Positions 15,184 through 23,818 of a stretch of 36,491 nucleotides of DNA are shown piece after piece. Source of the DNA: Flavimaribacter sp039888615 (lineage in GTDB: Bacteria > Pseudomonadota > Alphaproteobacteria > Rhizobiales > Rhizobiaceae); the NCBI GenBank assembly GCA_039888615.1, contig JBDQQS010000029.1; one strand, written 5' to 3'. The position numbers and the translations under genes are program-made. Every line of letters starts with the position of its first letter. Within the stretch, counting starts at the first letter, position 1. A model generated the notes under the pieces. That model was not told the DNA's origin, made no database searches, and was given only the letters and a program-made list of their open reading frames with translations.

Positions 15184-15840
15184 ATGGCATCTGGGCAGAA
15201 TGACAGAGAGACCAATATTACACGTGGAATTCGTGTGGAGATTGCCAGTTTTGTCTACAACGCAATTGAGGTTGTTGTTTCGGTGACTGTTGGATTGCTG
15301 ACAGGAAGCGCCGCGCTGGTCAGCTGGGGCCTCGACAGCACTGTCGAGGCTACATCGGCTGCAACATTGATCTGGCGGTTGCGTGGCGAAAAGAACGGCG
15401 CGGATCGGCGCACCATTCTGCACCGGAAAAAAGTTGCCCTGTTTGTTGTGGCCTCCGCTTTCTGGATCGTCGTCGCGGCCATCCTTTATGAAGCCGTTTC
15501 TGCTTTTATGTCGAAGGAAACGCCCGATTTTAACTGGTGGGGTATCTCGATCCTGCTCATTTCTTTAGCGGTCAACCCATTTCTTGCCTGGGGCAAATAT
15601 CGCTACGGAAAGCGGTTGGATGCGCCCGCTTTGAAGTATGATGCGAAGGATACGATGATCTGCGAATACCAGACGGTCGTGGTTCTTCTGGGGATCGGTC
15701 TGACGCAGTGGATGGGATGGTGGTGGGCCGATCCTGTCGCAGCTTTGCTCATCGTTCCCTATGTTGCGTGGGAGGCATTCGAAGCCACCAAGGATGCATT
15801 TTCAGTTGATCCGGAAGAGGACGCCAAGGTGACAGGCTGA
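15184..15840 (+). CDS. Cation diffusion facilitator-like membrane transporter
   Basis: The 218-residue protein has five to six predicted membrane segments. It has the CDF-type stretch TGSAALVSWGLDSTVEATSA in helix 2 and DAKDTMICEYQTVVVLLG with WWADPVAALLIVPY toward the end. In CDF exporters the metal site uses acidic or His residues in helices 2 and 5; here Asp of GLDS and Asp of ADPV fit. There is no cytoplasmic C-terminal domain and no His-rich loop, so it is a short CDF variant. The exported metal is unknown. It is convergent with the P450 gene, 21 bases away. Confidence 0.72.
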   Translation: MASGQNDRETNITRGIRVEIASFVYNAIEVVVSVTVGLLTGSAALVSWGLDSTVEATSAATLIWRLRGEKNGADRRTILHRKKVALFVVASAFWIVVAAILYEAVSAFMSKETPDFNWWGISILLISLAVNPFLAWGKYRYGKRLDAPALKYDAKDTMICEYQTVVVLLGIGLTQWMGWWWADPVAALLIVPYVAWEAFEATKDAFSVDPEEDAKVTG

Positions 15841-15861
15841 ACGCTCGACCCTCAAGTCTGA

Positions 15862-17109
15862 TTAATGATGTCGCCTGACGTTGTAGAGGATCATTCGGGT
15901 CTTGGGCAGAGACGGCAACTCTTTCGGATCAAGCTCAAAATCCTGATCCGGCACATCGTAGTCGATGGACCTTACGAAGTAGTCGCAGAACGCCTTCATC
16001 TGGCTGATTGCGATCCATTCGCCGGGACAACGGTGGTTCAAGTGGTGGTCACCACCGCCTTGTGGGATAAAATCAAAGGGGTTTTCGACGCGACGCTGAA
16101 ACCGTTCGGGGCGGAAATCCCGCGGCGCGTCCCATGAACGCGGATCGGTGTTCGTGCCATAAAGATCGAGCAAGACCCTGCATCCTTCCGAAAATCGGTA
16201 GCCATGCCACTCGAATGCGGTTTTGACCCGTGCCGCAACCGCCGGAAAGAAGGGATACAAGCGGCGAACCTCCTGCACGAATGGCTCAAGTGTCGCGGCG
16301 TCGTCTTTCAGTCTCTGTACCCATTCGGGATACCGGTTCAGGGCGTGAACGGCATGAACGATGAACACAGACACAGCGACGGTCGGACGCAGGACGTTCA
16401 GCAGTTCGACGGCTGCCACCTTTGGGGTCAATAACTCCCCATCGGGATCGCGCCATGTCGCGATAACGTATAGAGCGCTTTCCTTCTGTGGCTGATGAGT
16501 ATCGTCGCGGACTTCACGTATCATCCGCGAAGTCCATCTTTCCAGTTTCTGCCGCGACCGACGCGCACGCCAGTGTTTCGGGCCAACGGCCCCGGCATCC
16601 TGAAAGAGTGCCGTCAGCTGCGCTGTTCGCTTCTTTACTTCCGCATCCGGTAGTAGCACCCCAGCCCAAGCGCAGACTGCTCTGGTGAGCATCTCGCGGA
16701 CCTCATCATAGAGAATGACTTCATCCGCCGCTTCCCAGTCCGGCACATAGCTGTCCAGCATGTGCAGAGACATTCCCTGGAGCGCTGCAATGCGCTCAGA
16801 GGACATAAGAGACATGAACATCTGCTTTCGGTGAAGATGCGCGTCGCCATCGAGGCCCTGAACACCGCCTTCTCCGAGAAGCGTTTTTCGAATGCGGCCC
16901 GGCATCGATCCCGCGCGGACGAGCTGCTCTTCATTGTAGAAGACTTCCGCTGCCGCCGCCCCAGTCATGCAAATGGTTTGCTCAAGGAGGACGCGGGTCG
17001 TAAATATATCGCTGCCGAGGTCGCGGCAGGTATCCGAGATGAAACCATACGGATTGCGCAGCAGGGCGAGCGTGCTGTCGAAGCCCGTTACGGATGGAAT
17101 GCTGACCAT
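15862..17109 (-). CDS. CYP152-type cytochrome P450 peroxygenase
   Basis: The 415-residue protein matches the CYP152 group, P450s that use hydrogen peroxide to hydroxylate or decarboxylate fatty acids. The heme-ligand loop reads GGGDHHLNHRCPGEW. The I-helix region reads LLNVLRPTVAVSVFIVHAVH, with the Arg-Pro pair that holds the substrate carboxylate in place of the usual acid-alcohol pair. EVRRLYPF is the K-helix ExxR. The length is normal for the family. ATG at 17109 follows a GGGAGG site. It lies 118 bases after dctM on the same strand, so it may share the TRAP transcript; a link to a carboxylic-acid substrate is inference. Confidence 0.87.
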   Translation of the reverse strand: MVSIPSVTGFDSTLALLRNPYGFISDTCRDLGSDIFTTRVLLEQTICMTGAAAAEVFYNEEQLVRAGSMPGRIRKTLLGEGGVQGLDGDAHLHRKQMFMSLMSSERIAALQGMSLHMLDSYVPDWEAADEVILYDEVREMLTRAVCAWAGVLLPDAEVKKRTAQLTALFQDAGAVGPKHWRARRSRQKLERWTSRMIREVRDDTHQPQKESALYVIATWRDPDGELLTPKVAAVELLNVLRPTVAVSVFIVHAVHALNRYPEWVQRLKDDAATLEPFVQEVRRLYPFFPAVAARVKTAFEWHGYRFSEGCRVLLDLYGTNTDPRSWDAPRDFRPERFQRRVENPFDFIPQGGGDHHLNHRCPGEWIAISQMKAFCDYFVRSIDYDVPDQDFELDPKELPSLPKTRMILYNVRRHH

Positions 17110-17227
17110 TGATTGTCCTCCCTAATTGCTACGTTTTGCGGCGGTCTCGTTTCGGGTTCTCCGTTTTATCCAAGGCATCACAGCCAACAAACCAATCAGT
17201 GCATTTGCGCGGGACATGCATCACTTA

Positions 17228-18601
17228 TCACCGCTGGATCAGCTGCGGCGCATCTGCCGAACCGAGTGCTACTTCTGGCAGCCAAGTGACAAGCTGGGGG
17301 AAAGAGATCAACGCCGCGATCAATACAATCTCAATGGCAACGAGCGGAACCGCACCGCGATAGATATCGGAAAGGTTGATACCTTTCGGTGCCGCCATCT
17401 TGGCAAAGAACAGTGCATAGCCGAAGGGCGGCGTGAGAAAGGATGTTTGCAACGCCAGTGCAATCAGGCCAGCAATCCAGATTTGCGCAAAATAGGCAGA
17501 GCCGACGTGATCTGCGAAGTCGAGCTCTGAAAAGATCGGCATCAGCACGGGTACAAAGACCAAGAGCACCTCGATCCAGTCAAAGACAAAACCAAGTATA
17601 ATGATCACACCAAGGAGCAACGCCAACAGTTCCCACCGGGTGAGGTCAATTGCTGATATCCAGTCGAAGATGACATCCGGTCCACCAACAAGGTGGAAAC
17701 TCAGCGAGAAAACCGATGCGCCGAGTACGATGAAGAATACCATCGAAGTCATCGTACCTGTCTGCACTGTGACAGAATTCAACGATGAGAAAGATAGACG
17801 TTTTCGCGCCAGCGCGACCAGGAGCGCGCCAATCACCCCTACTCCGGCCGCCTCTGTGAGCGTCGCAAAGCCCAGAATAATGCTAAGCGGAATTGACGCG
17901 ATTACAGCGACCGAAGCAATCACGAACAAAAGGTCTGACCCGAGATTGGTCTTTGGCGCGTCCAAAGAGATTTCGACGGTTTTCCGCAAGGAGATGGCAA
18001 AATAGATTGCGAAGGCGGTTACCATCAGAAGAACGGGAACGATGAGAGCCACGTACATCAATCCAATGCGCAGATAGAACACGTTCGAGATAAAGAACAG
18101 CATCACGGCTGGCGGAAAGACGACACCGAGCGCGCCAGAAGCTGCGACGGCGGCACCCGCAGTTCGCGGGGCGTAGCCGGAAGCCATCATCGGGGTATAG
18201 GCCACCAGCGCCACCGTGATGACCGATGCCCCGATAACCCCGGCTGCTGGCGCGAGCACCAGGCTGATCAGCAGGGTCGCGATGGCGTAGCGCCCCGGGA
18301 CACCCGTCAGAAGACGCCCCAGCAAGCGAAACATGGTTTCGGCAACCCCGCTGGCATTCAGAATCAACCCGAGAAAAATCAGCATGGGAACGCTGGTGAA
18401 TTGGACTGATTCATTGGTCAGTACACCACGGGCCCGCAGGTAGATCAGCCCCAGATGCTGAAAATCTGTGATCCCCACCCAAACAGCAGCCACAAACCCC
18501 AGGAAGCCTGTCCCCGCCAGGACAAGAGCAACCGGAAAACCACTGAAGACCCCGATGGCCATCACGGCAAGCATGGCGACCGTGAGGACCTCATTCACCA
18601 T
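17228..18601 (-). CDS. dctM: TRAP transporter large permease DctM
   Basis: The 457-residue protein is the large membrane subunit of a TRAP (tripartite ATP-independent periplasmic) transporter, which imports organic acids with sodium. It has roughly a dozen hydrophobic segments. The family stretches VPMLIFLGLILNASGVAETM, GVIGASVITVALVAYTPMM and FLTPPFGYALFF are present. The start at 18601 lies inside the last codons of dctQ (ATGGTGAATGA), giving coupled translation. No periplasmic binding protein gene (dctP) is adjacent on either side, so the substrate cannot be guessed. Confidence 0.9.
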   Translation of the reverse strand: MVNEVLTVAMLAVMAIGVFSGFPVALVLAGTGFLGFVAAVWVGITDFQHLGLIYLRARGVLTNESVQFTSVPMLIFLGLILNASGVAETMFRLLGRLLTGVPGRYAIATLLISLVLAPAAGVIGASVITVALVAYTPMMASGYAPRTAGAAVAASGALGVVFPPAVMLFFISNVFYLRIGLMYVALIVPVLLMVTAFAIYFAISLRKTVEISLDAPKTNLGSDLLFVIASVAVIASIPLSIILGFATLTEAAGVGVIGALLVALARKRLSFSSLNSVTVQTGTMTSMVFFIVLGASVFSLSFHLVGGPDVIFDWISAIDLTRWELLALLLGVIIILGFVFDWIEVLLVFVPVLMPIFSELDFADHVGSAYFAQIWIAGLIALALQTSFLTPPFGYALFFAKMAAPKGINLSDIYRGAVPLVAIEIVLIAALISFPQLVTWLPEVALGSADAPQLIQR

Positions 18602-19112
18602 TGTGCAGCCCGCCCGATTGTTCCGGTGCGCCTTGCGCACGTTTCCCTGCCAGAAAGGCGATGTTGCGCAGGGCCACGATCACCCCAGCAAGGGCCAGCA
18701 AGATGGGGCCGATAACCCCGGCTATGCGTTGTGCCCACAACTGGGTTTCCGCGAACTTCGTGGTGCGCATCAGACCGTCCCACCCGTACCAGGTCAGGAT
18801 CGCGGCGAGCGGCAGAAGGACAAAAAGGCCACCTATCAGTTCGATGCACGCAATACGGCGGGCGGACCAGTGTCTGCGAAAAACATCAACGCGCACATGA
18901 CCGTCGCGCAGATAGGTATACCCAAGGGTCAAGAAAATCAGAATGAACAGCAGCGATGTGGACAGGTCCGGCAAATAGCTCGACACGCCAAGTTGTAGCT
19001 TGCGATCCAGCATCTGAAGCGCGCCATAGGCGGCGATCAATACAACTGTCATCCATGCAGTCACAATGCCGATGCCGCGAATGCCACGGTCAATCCAATC
19101 CAAAAATCTCAA
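18591..19112 (-). CDS. dctQ: TRAP transporter small permease DctQ
   Basis: The ~173-residue protein has four predicted membrane helices and the DctQ pattern, including LFILIFLTLGYTYLRDGHVR and a Trp-rich segment after it. It joins DctM to the binding protein in the TRAP complex. I chose the TTG at 19112, which has GGAGGAG nine bases upstream; the frame stays open further but that part is antisense to lspA. It begins 37 bases after lspA and overlaps dctM by 11 bases. Confidence 0.82.
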   Translation of the reverse strand: MRFLDWIDRGIRGIGIVTAWMTVVLIAAYGALQMLDRKLQLGVSSYLPDLSTSLLFILIFLTLGYTYLRDGHVRVDVFRRHWSARRIACIELIGGLFVLLPLAAILTWYGWDGLMRTTKFAETQLWAQRIAGVIGPILLALAGVIVALRNIAFLAGKRAQGAPEQSGGLHNGE

Positions 19113-19149
19113 GTCGAGTCTCCTCCCAAAGCCCCTTGCCTGTGCGCTG

Positions 19150-19659
19150 CTATCTCCCTGCGATATGTTCTTTGCGGCGGTCTTGTCCGGGCTGTTCCGG
19201 TTTGTTTCTCGCGGCACGAAAGCCGTCCCAGAAAAGCAGGGCCGCCCCACAGAAAATCGCCACATCAGCGAGATTGAAGGATGGCCAGTGGTATGTCCCG
19301 AAATGGAAATCCAGAAAGTCGGGGACCGCCTGATACCGCAGCCGATCAATGACATTGCCAAGTGCGCCGCCGATGACCAGACCGAGCGCAGCAGCGGTCA
19401 GTCTATCTGGCGCGCGCCATAACCAGATCAGCAGCCATGCCATGATCCCGGTCGCAAGCGCGACGAGACCCCACCAGGGCACGATCCCGCCAAGCAACCC
19501 GAAGCTGACTCCATCGTTCAGGACACGAACAAGATTCAGAAAAGGCAGTATCTCGACTCCGCGCTCCAGCTCCGGTGTGTTCAGGGCGAGCGCCTTTGTG
19601 CTCTGATCGAGAAAGAGCGCCGCAAGGGCGCAGAACCCACCCAGAACGCGGCGGTTCAT
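19150..19659 (-). CDS. lspA: Lipoprotein signal peptidase LspA-type
   Basis: The 169-residue protein is signal peptidase II, the inner-membrane aspartic protease that trims prolipoproteins. Four hydrophobic helices are seen, with catalytic D114 in VPDFLDF and D132 in FNLADVAI, and the GNVIDRLRY motif between. ATG at 19659 overlaps the stop of the upstream CDF gene (ATGA). A metal-exporter partner and ArsR regulator nearby make this an accessory paralogue like the PbrC/LspA proteins of lead-resistance loci, not the chromosomal lspA next to ileS. Its role in resistance is inferred from context. Confidence 0.88.
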   Translation of the reverse strand: MNRRVLGGFCALAALFLDQSTKALALNTPELERGVEILPFLNLVRVLNDGVSFGLLGGIVPWWGLVALATGIMAWLLIWLWRAPDRLTAAALGLVIGGALGNVIDRLRYQAVPDFLDFHFGTYHWPSFNLADVAIFCGAALLFWDGFRAARNKPEQPGQDRRKEHIAGR

Positions 19660-20510
19660 GCCGCCGCCTTCAGATCGGAACGCGCATCACGGATGATCGA
19701 CCACGACGAATGCAGGAACAGTCCCGCAATCCCGAAGGCGACAATGAGATCTGGCCAGGCACTGCCCAGCCAGACCACCAGCCCGGCCGCGATGACGACC
19801 GCAGCATTGCCGATGGCGTCGTTGCGCGAGAACAGCCAGACAGCGCGCATGTTCGCGTCACCCTTGCGAAACCGCAGCAGGGGCAGCACGGACACAACAT
19901 TGATGACGAGAGCGATCAGGCCCAGAATGCCCATGAGAGCCGCATCCGGCGTTATCGGTTCAAGAGCCCGCATAATGGTCGTGCCGAGCACTCCGAGGCC
20001 CAGGAGGCCAAGGAAGATACCCTGGATCAGGGCCGACCGCGCCCGCCACGCGAGACTCCAGCCGATGGCCAGAAGCCCGAGGAAGGTAATTGCGCCATCG
20101 CCGATGAAATCGAGGGCGTCGGCTTTCACGGCCTGCGATCCGGCGATAAACCCGCCGATCATCTCGATGACACCGTAGCCGACATTGAGGATAACGACGA
20201 TCCATAGCGCGCGTCGATAAGCCGGGTCCTGATGGGCCGCACCTTGCTGAATGTCCTCGTCGCTCTCGATGCGGTCAAACCCATACCCCGTTGTCTCAAC
20301 GGCTTTCTCGATGTCCGGCAAGCGCGCTTCAGGGGCCTTCAGGGTCATGATATGGGTCGCTGCCGACACTTTGACCTCGTCGGGCGCGACCCCTGCAGAC
20401 TGCGCCGCCCGCTCAATCTGCGCGGCATCCTTGGCGCAATCCATGCCGGAGACGCGGTAAAGGAAGGAGGGGACATCTGCCGTCGATCCGGCGCTGTCGG
20501 CGTTGGCCAT
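19656..20510 (-). CDS. CDF heavy-metal exporter with N-terminal HMA-like domain
   Basis: The 284-residue protein has an N-terminal ferredoxin-like HMA domain (~15-85; SGMDCAKDAAQIE, then TTGYGFDRIE). Six predicted membrane helices of a cation diffusion facilitator follow, with VKADALDFIGDGAITFLG and LFSRNDAIGNAAVVIAAG carrying the Asp and Asn/Asp metal ligands. CDF proteins export divalent metals by proton antiport. The usual second Cys of the HMA CxxC is missing (DCAKDA). The ATG at 20510 has an AGGAG site. The gene diverges from a CmtR-like regulator, so Cd, Pb or Zn export is likely. Confidence 0.83.
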   Translation of the reverse strand: MANADSAGSTADVPSFLYRVSGMDCAKDAAQIERAAQSAGVAPDEVKVSAATHIMTLKAPEARLPDIEKAVETTGYGFDRIESDEDIQQGAAHQDPAYRRALWIVVILNVGYGVIEMIGGFIAGSQAVKADALDFIGDGAITFLGLLAIGWSLAWRARSALIQGIFLGLLGLGVLGTTIMRALEPITPDAALMGILGLIALVINVVSVLPLLRFRKGDANMRAVWLFSRNDAIGNAAVVIAAGLVVWLGSAWPDLIVAFGIAGLFLHSSWSIIRDARSDLKAAA

Positions 20511-20548
20511 GGGTGCAATACTCCTGCTAGAGTGAATCAAGAAACAAC

Positions 20549-20568
20549 ATATCAGCGAGGAATGATAT
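20549..20568. promoter_or_regulatory. Operator candidate for the ArsR/CmtR regulator
   Basis: ATATCA (20549-20554) and TGATAT (20563-20568) form an inverted repeat with an 8-base spacer in the 56-base divergent intergenic region, reaching the regulator ATG. ArsR-family repressors bind such imperfect palindromes near their own start, so control of both directions is plausible. Confidence 0.5.
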
Positions 20569-20917
20569 GGACCAGATCATTGCCGCCCGCAACACCGGGA
20601 CTGCCGCTATCGAACGAAGGGCGAAGCTGTTTCGTGGCTTTGCGGACCCAAGCCGTCTCGCGATTCTGGGCATTTTGTGCGAGACGCCGTTGGCCGTGCA
20701 CGAGATCGTGTCGCGCACGGAACTATCGCAACCAAACGTTTCCAACCATCTTCGATGTCTTTTGGATTGTGGGCTTGTCGCCAGCGACCGCGATGGACGC
20801 TTCATCCGCTACCGCATCAGCAGCCCGCGCATTGCAGCCCTCTTGAATGATGTGGACGCACTTCTCGATGTGGTCGCGGAGGGTGTTGAGGCATGTGACA
20901 ATTATTGCGGCACATGA
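20567..20917 (+). CDS. ArsR/SmtB-family metal sensor, CmtR-like
   Basis: The 116-residue protein is a winged-helix repressor of the ArsR/SmtB family, with recognition-helix region LSQPNVSNHLRCLLDCGLV and wing RDGRFIRYRI. C64 and C68 in CLLDC have the C-x3-C spacing of CmtR, the Cd(II)/Pb(II) sensor, and C110 or C114 near the C-terminus could give the third ligand. Metal binding would release DNA and switch on the divergent CDF-lspA genes. A GCGAGGA stretch precedes the ATG within the operator candidate. Alternative ligands such as Zn or As(III) are not excluded. Confidence 0.88.
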   Translation: MDQIIAARNTGTAAIERRAKLFRGFADPSRLAILGILCETPLAVHEIVSRTELSQPNVSNHLRCLLDCGLVASDRDGRFIRYRISSPRIAALLNDVDALLDVVAEGVEACDNYCGT

Positions 20918-21346
20918 ACGTATATTATCGAAGTGGATATGGCTCGATGGCGTTGAGTGACCCTAGTTGTGTGCCGGTCTCGCTTTGAGTGATAGCCAGG
21001 TCAGGTGATCGACGGGCTAACGCCTGCTCGCCCCAACCCTGACCGTTTTCAAATCCTGTTGATCCGCCTGCCATCCCGGCAGGTCCGAGAAAACCGACAA
21101 GCGCCGCCTGTGGCGTCGGTTTCGGTCGAGAATTCCGGTTCCTCCCACGCGCAGGCGCGCGGTTCCCTCCTAAATTCACGCCCTCCACCCGGTTGCCACG
21201 GCCCCGCCAGGCCGCAGGACGGGCTTTGCCCTTACCTGCTCTGCCTTTTGGAATGCATGGGCATTCCAAAGGTCAGAACAGGAAGGCCCGCCCGTCGGCG
21301 GAAAGGGGAAGAGACCCGGCCCGCGTCACTCGAAGGAGGGTCACAA
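20918..21346. other. Intergenic region before ardC remnant
   Basis: I see no credible gene in these ~430 bases. The right half is C-rich and holds a strong hairpin at 21245-21272 and a GGAGG ribosome site at about 21335. It probably is the leader of the antirestriction gene. Confidence 0.5.
21245..21272 (+). promoter_or_regulatory. Hairpin in the ardC leader
   Basis: TTTGGAATGC and GCATTCCAAA are perfect 10-bp arms around ATGG; the pairing can extend two more bases, with one G-T wobble. No T-run follows, so it is unlikely to be a simple terminator. An RNA-level control or protein-binding site is possible. Confidence 0.45.
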
Positions 21347-22265
21347 ATGACCGCAGCGAAGTTTGACGTTTACATCCATGTCATCAATCAGATCGTCGCG
21401 CAGATCGAGGCGGGGACGCCGCCCTGGCGCAAGCCGTGGACCGGCGGAGGGGCAGGAGTCAGCTTGCCGGAACGGTTCAACGACGAAGCCTATTGGGGGA
21501 TCAATATCCTTGTGCTCTGGGCCACGGCGATGGCAAGGGATTACAGCTCGGCCCGGTGGATGACGTTCAATCAGGCGCGGCAGCTCGGGGGGCATGTCCG
21601 CAAAGGCGAGAAATCCGCAACGGTCGTGAAGTTTGGCACCTTTGAGCGTGAGGACGAGAACGGGGAGGAACACTAATTCCCCTATGCCAAAGCCTACCGC
21701 GTGTTCAACGCTAATCAGATCGAGGGCTGCCCGCTGAATTCTACATCCTGCCCGACCCGCCGCGCGATCTTGGCACGGTGGCCGACCCCGAGCTGGAGGC
21801 ATTCTTTGCCGCGACCGGCGCGCAGATCGACGTGACTGAGGAGCCGCGCGCCTATTACAACATCAAGACTGACCGCATCCACATGCCGCCGATTGGGACG
21901 TTTCACAGGGCCGCAGGGTATTACGGCACTTTGGCGCATGAGCTGACCCACTGGACAGGGTCAACGAAGCGGCTGGACCGTCTCGGCCGGTTCAGTGACC
22001 GGAAGGCCTATGCCTTCGAGGAGCTGGTCGCGAACTCTGCACTGTTTTCCTCGGGCAGAAGCTAGGGTTTTCCGCGCATACGCTGGAGCTGAACGCGGCC
22101 TATCTCGACAATTGGGTCCGCGTGCTTCGCTCGGACAAGCGGGCAATCTTCAAACATGCGGCGGACGCGCAGCGGGCCTGCGACTACCTCGTCGCCGCGT
22201 CTGAGGCCGGGCAGGGGAGCAGGCGGCCTGAGGCCGGGGCTTTTCGGGCTACCGGGGCGTGGTGA
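21347..22265 (+). pseudogene. ardC: ArdC-like antirestriction protein, disrupted
   Basis: Three pieces of one ArdC-type protein (~300 residues, N-terminal ssDNA-binding plus C-terminal zinc metallopeptidase-like domain) lie in order. Piece one starts at ATG 21347 (FDVYIHVINQIVAQIEAG) and stops at TAA 21674-21676, after which the frame still reads FPYAKAYRVFNANQIEG. A one-base loss near 21727 shifts frame to LPAEFYILPDPPRD, then LAHELTHWTGSTKRLDRLG with the HExxH zinc site. A further shift near 22040 leads to LGQKLGFSAHTLEL and the end at 22265. ArdC protects incoming plasmid DNA from restriction; this copy cannot make the full protein. Confidence 0.85.
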
Positions 22266-22424
22266 AAGGAAAAGATGCCGTAATGGGGCTGTCGGCGAAT
22301 CGAGCACGTTTCGCTTGTTTGTCAGCATGATCTGAAGTGCCGTTGCCCTTGATGCGCCTGCAGCGCGTCTACGAGGTCGTATGTTTCCATGCGCCTCAAT
22401 TCCTAAGAATAGAAGGGCAACGAC

Positions 22425-23456
22425 ATGAATGTATTTATCGGACTAGATGTATCTCTGACAAGCACGGCGATTTGTGTGCTGGGGCCGCAAGGGAAGGTTG
22501 TTGAGGAGTTGGAGGCCGCCAGCGAGCCTGAGGCGCTGGTGCGTGCGATGACGTCATTGCCGTACGCGGTCGATGCGATCGGTCTTGAAGCCGGACCACT
22601 GTCCCAATGGCTGAGTAAGGGCATCGAAGAGGCCGGACTTGACGTGGTCTTGATGGAAACGCGGTTGGTGAAAGCCGCTTTGAAAGCCATGCCGATCAAA
22701 ACCGATCGGCGCGATGCTCAGGGCATTGCGCGCTTGCTTCAAATGGGATGGTACAGGCCCGTGCACCGCAAATCGGTGTCCTCCCAGGAAATCCGCGCGT
22801 TGCTGACAGCGCGCAAGTCAGTTCAGCAGGCCATCATCAACCTTGAGCTTTCCATGCGGGGTGTTTTGCGGAACTTCGGTCTGAAGCTGGGACACGTCAC
22901 CCGGATCAGGTACGAGGCCCGGGTGAGGGAACTGGTTGAGCAGAATGAAATCCTGTCGGCGTCGACAGAGGCCCTTTTGCGCGCGCGTGCGCAGTTGCGC
23001 GCCGAGTTGGCTGAATTGGATGCGACAATCGCGGATCTGGCAAAACAAGACGACGTTTGCCGTCTGATGATGACGATGCCAGGCGTCGGTCGGATCGTCG
23101 CCCTGACGGTCAAATCCGCGATCGACGATCCGACCCGGTTCGCGCGATCGAAGGATGTTGGTCCGTGGGTGGGGCTGACGCCGAGACGTACGCAATCCGG
23201 AGAGATGGACATTGTCGGGCAAATTACTCGAGCCGGTGACCGGGCCCTTCGAACGGCCTTGTATCAAGCGGCGATGATCTTGATGCACCGTGGGTCACCA
23301 AACTGGCTCCAGGCCTGGGCGCTCAGAGTGGCCCATCGGCGTGGATCGAAACGGGCCTTGATTGCACTTGCGCGGCGTATTGGCGTTGTATTGCACCGCA
23401 TGTGGCGAGACGGCACACCATTCCGCCATGTGCAGAGCTCCCCGGCAACGGTCTGA
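22425..23456 (+). CDS. IS110-family DEDD transposase/recombinase
   Basis: The 343-residue protein is an IS110/IS1111 recombinase. The RuvC-like N-terminal domain shows D8 in FIGLDVSLTS, the Glu in AIGLEAGPLSQW and the Asp pair in KTDRRDAQGIARLLQ. A coiled coil follows. The C-terminal Tnp_IS116/IS110/IS902 domain includes MMTMPGVGRIVALTV and DVGPWVGLTPRRTQSG, with the RAGDRALRTALYQAA region near the catalytic serine position of this family. These enzymes are guided by a structured RNA from the same element. AGAAGGGC precedes the ATG at 22425. The gene looks intact. Confidence 0.93.
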   Translation: MNVFIGLDVSLTSTAICVLGPQGKVVEELEAASEPEALVRAMTSLPYAVDAIGLEAGPLSQWLSKGIEEAGLDVVLMETRLVKAALKAMPIKTDRRDAQGIARLLQMGWYRPVHRKSVSSQEIRALLTARKSVQQAIINLELSMRGVLRNFGLKLGHVTRIRYEARVRELVEQNEILSASTEALLRARAQLRAELAELDATIADLAKQDDVCRLMMTMPGVGRIVALTVKSAIDDPTRFARSKDVGPWVGLTPRRTQSGEMDIVGQITRAGDRALRTALYQAAMILMHRGSPNWLQAWALRVAHRRGSKRALIALARRIGVVLHRMWRDGTPFRHVQSSPATV

Positions 23457-23818
23457 GTAAAATAATTCCAGAACTTGATCTGACGGAGGAACGCACTGCA
23501 CCTGACGACAGGTACGACGAGGTCCCTTGCCGGGACGAGGTTCCTGGAGATGCCGAAAGCCCGCTAGTTATCGGCTAACGCTGAATACGCGTAAAAGATG
23601 GGCACCCAGGACCAGATTTGGACCAGGCATAGAGTGGCAGCCATGCGGCTGACTACGGACGGAAGAGCGAAGCCCGGACAGGGGGGTGTCCTTCAGTCCT
23701 GACGTGCCGGTGCAGTGAAAAAGAAAAAGTAAGCTTCTGAATTTGTGCCTTAAAACTCGGAGAAGAATGAGATCTTCGCCGGGATTTTTGACTTGCCCGA
23801 AACCCTTGACAGAGGCCC
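23457..23818 (+). ncRNA. Candidate guide (bridge/seek) RNA region of the IS
   Basis: Non-coding sequence between transposase stop and right inverted repeat. It can form hairpins, such as GTCCC/GGGAC around TTGCC at about 23522-23536 and GGACA/TGTCC around a G-run at about 23677-23692. In the IS1111 subgroup the guide RNA is known to come from the region downstream of the transposase. Exact RNA ends and target loops cannot be read by eye. Confidence 0.45.

Noticed and set aside
19113..19361. Upstream extension of the dctQ frame
   Set aside because: It is antisense to lspA, and a TTG with a strong GGAGGAG site at 19112 fits the DctQ start.
22425..23456. Transposase as an IS of the IS110 subgroup with its guide RNA on the left
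   Set aside because: The left non-coding part is short (~135 bases) and the right one long, and subterminal inverted repeats are present. Both favour the IS1111 subgroup.
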